From NCBI RefSeq assembly GCF_016587415.1, contig NZ_BNJI01000001.1:496001-560000 (forward strand): a stretch of DNA of 64,000 nucleotides. Reading direction: 5' to 3'. Shown here piece by piece: positions 63,757-64,000 of the stretch. How positions within the stretch are numbered: the first letter of the stretch is position 1; the number at the start of each line of letters is the position of its first letter. This DNA comes from Ktedonobacter sp. SOSP1-85. Its GTDB lineage: Bacteria; Chloroflexota; Ktedonobacteria; Ktedonobacterales; Ktedonobacteraceae. The notes beneath the pieces are model-generated. The model made no database searches. It was given only the letters and a program-made list of their open reading frames with translations, and was not told the DNA's origin. A program made the translations under genes and the position numbers.

Positions 63757-64000
63757 ATGTCCCGCCGATTTCTTCCCAGGTCTTCATCGGCAGAGAACGT
63801 GGATATTATTGTTCGTTCGCTACCGTGGAAAACTATTATTGGAATTGTTATATGCTTTGTTGGCTTCTTACCTTTTCTCGCTTGCTCTCTATTTATTGCA
63901 AATAGCGGCCTTTTAAGTCTTTCACAAATTTTTTCAACTATTACCGGCGCACATGCGGACCTTCCACCACCTCATACATCATTTCCGTTTCCCGCCGTCT
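63757..64000 (+). CDS. Membrane protein, N-terminal part (runs off the window)
   Basis: From ATG 63757 (TTGGAG upstream) the frame is open to the window's end: 81 codons. After a basic N-terminus (MSRRFLPRSSSAENVDIIVR) there is a membrane helix (TIIGIVICFVGFLPFLACSLF), then a polar exported-looking stretch rich in Pro and His. Family unknown. Confidence 0.65.
   Translation, partial: MSRRFLPRSSSAENVDIIVRSLPWKTIIGIVICFVGFLPFLACSLFIANSGLLSLSQIFSTITGAHADLPPPHTSFPFPAV

Overview
The window looks like chromosomal DNA of a Ktedonobacteria-type member of the Chloroflexota (Ktedonobacter/Dictyobacter-like). This is inferred from gene content: a very long MalT/LuxR regulator with the GHLNVLKEAR-type N-terminus, a caspase-TPR-membrane protein, a fragment of a baseplate-J-like membrane protein, many substrate-binding proteins, tnpB elements and IS630 copies, at moderate G+C. 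No rRNA, convincing tRNA, CRISPR array or replication origin was seen.

Layout. 0-14 kb is an accessory region. It holds a LuxR regulator with an in-frame TGA near its 5' end, a two-frameshift membrane protein, two tnpB genes, a truncated baseplate-J-like gene, two translationally coupled binding-protein genes, and a DUF3626 gene cut in two by an IS630 whose excision restores the reading frame. 14-26 kb is mostly housekeeping and metabolism: glutamine synthetase (glnA), moaA, a small HTH protein, thyX, a GNAT acetyltransferase (frameshifted), a secreted GH76-like glycosidase, an isochorismatase-family hydrolase with a small unknown partner, an MFS exporter, a tandem CMD protein and a methyltransferase. 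26-37 kb contains a second IS630, a WD40 remnant, an alpha/beta hydrolase and TetR regulator with clear palindromic operators, a markedly GC-rich TIM-barrel-like gene that looks imported, a methyltransferase, a ribbon-helix-helix/ClpN fusion with its own operator, a ferredoxin-P450 pair, a PadR regulator behind a structured leader, and a 5'-nucleotidase-like phosphoesterase.

37-44 kb carries an APC-type transporter with a large cytosolic tail beside a KdpE/KdpD-like two-component pair, probably a potassium or osmotic module, followed by a lipoprotein and a small acidic protein. 44-50 kb is a complete branched-chain amino acid ABC transporter (livK-H-M-G-F, all on the minus strand). 50-64 kb has coaE, a complete IS607 element, a caspase-like/TPR/membrane protein (frameshifted), an ABC-F ATPase, an orotate phosphoribosyltransferase, an SPFH/NfeD pair (nfeD frameshifted), a HAD hydrolase, an UlaG-like metallo-hydrolase and the start of a membrane protein running off the window.

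Two patterns run across the window. First, six frameshifts in five otherwise intact genes, plus the two IS630 ORF junctions, can each be repaired by adding one base to a homopolymer run; this suggests systematic undercalling in the assembly, or slippage, rather than independent gene decay. Second, gene ends carry unusually long perfect hairpins, with arms of 23-35 bp, several placed between convergent genes.
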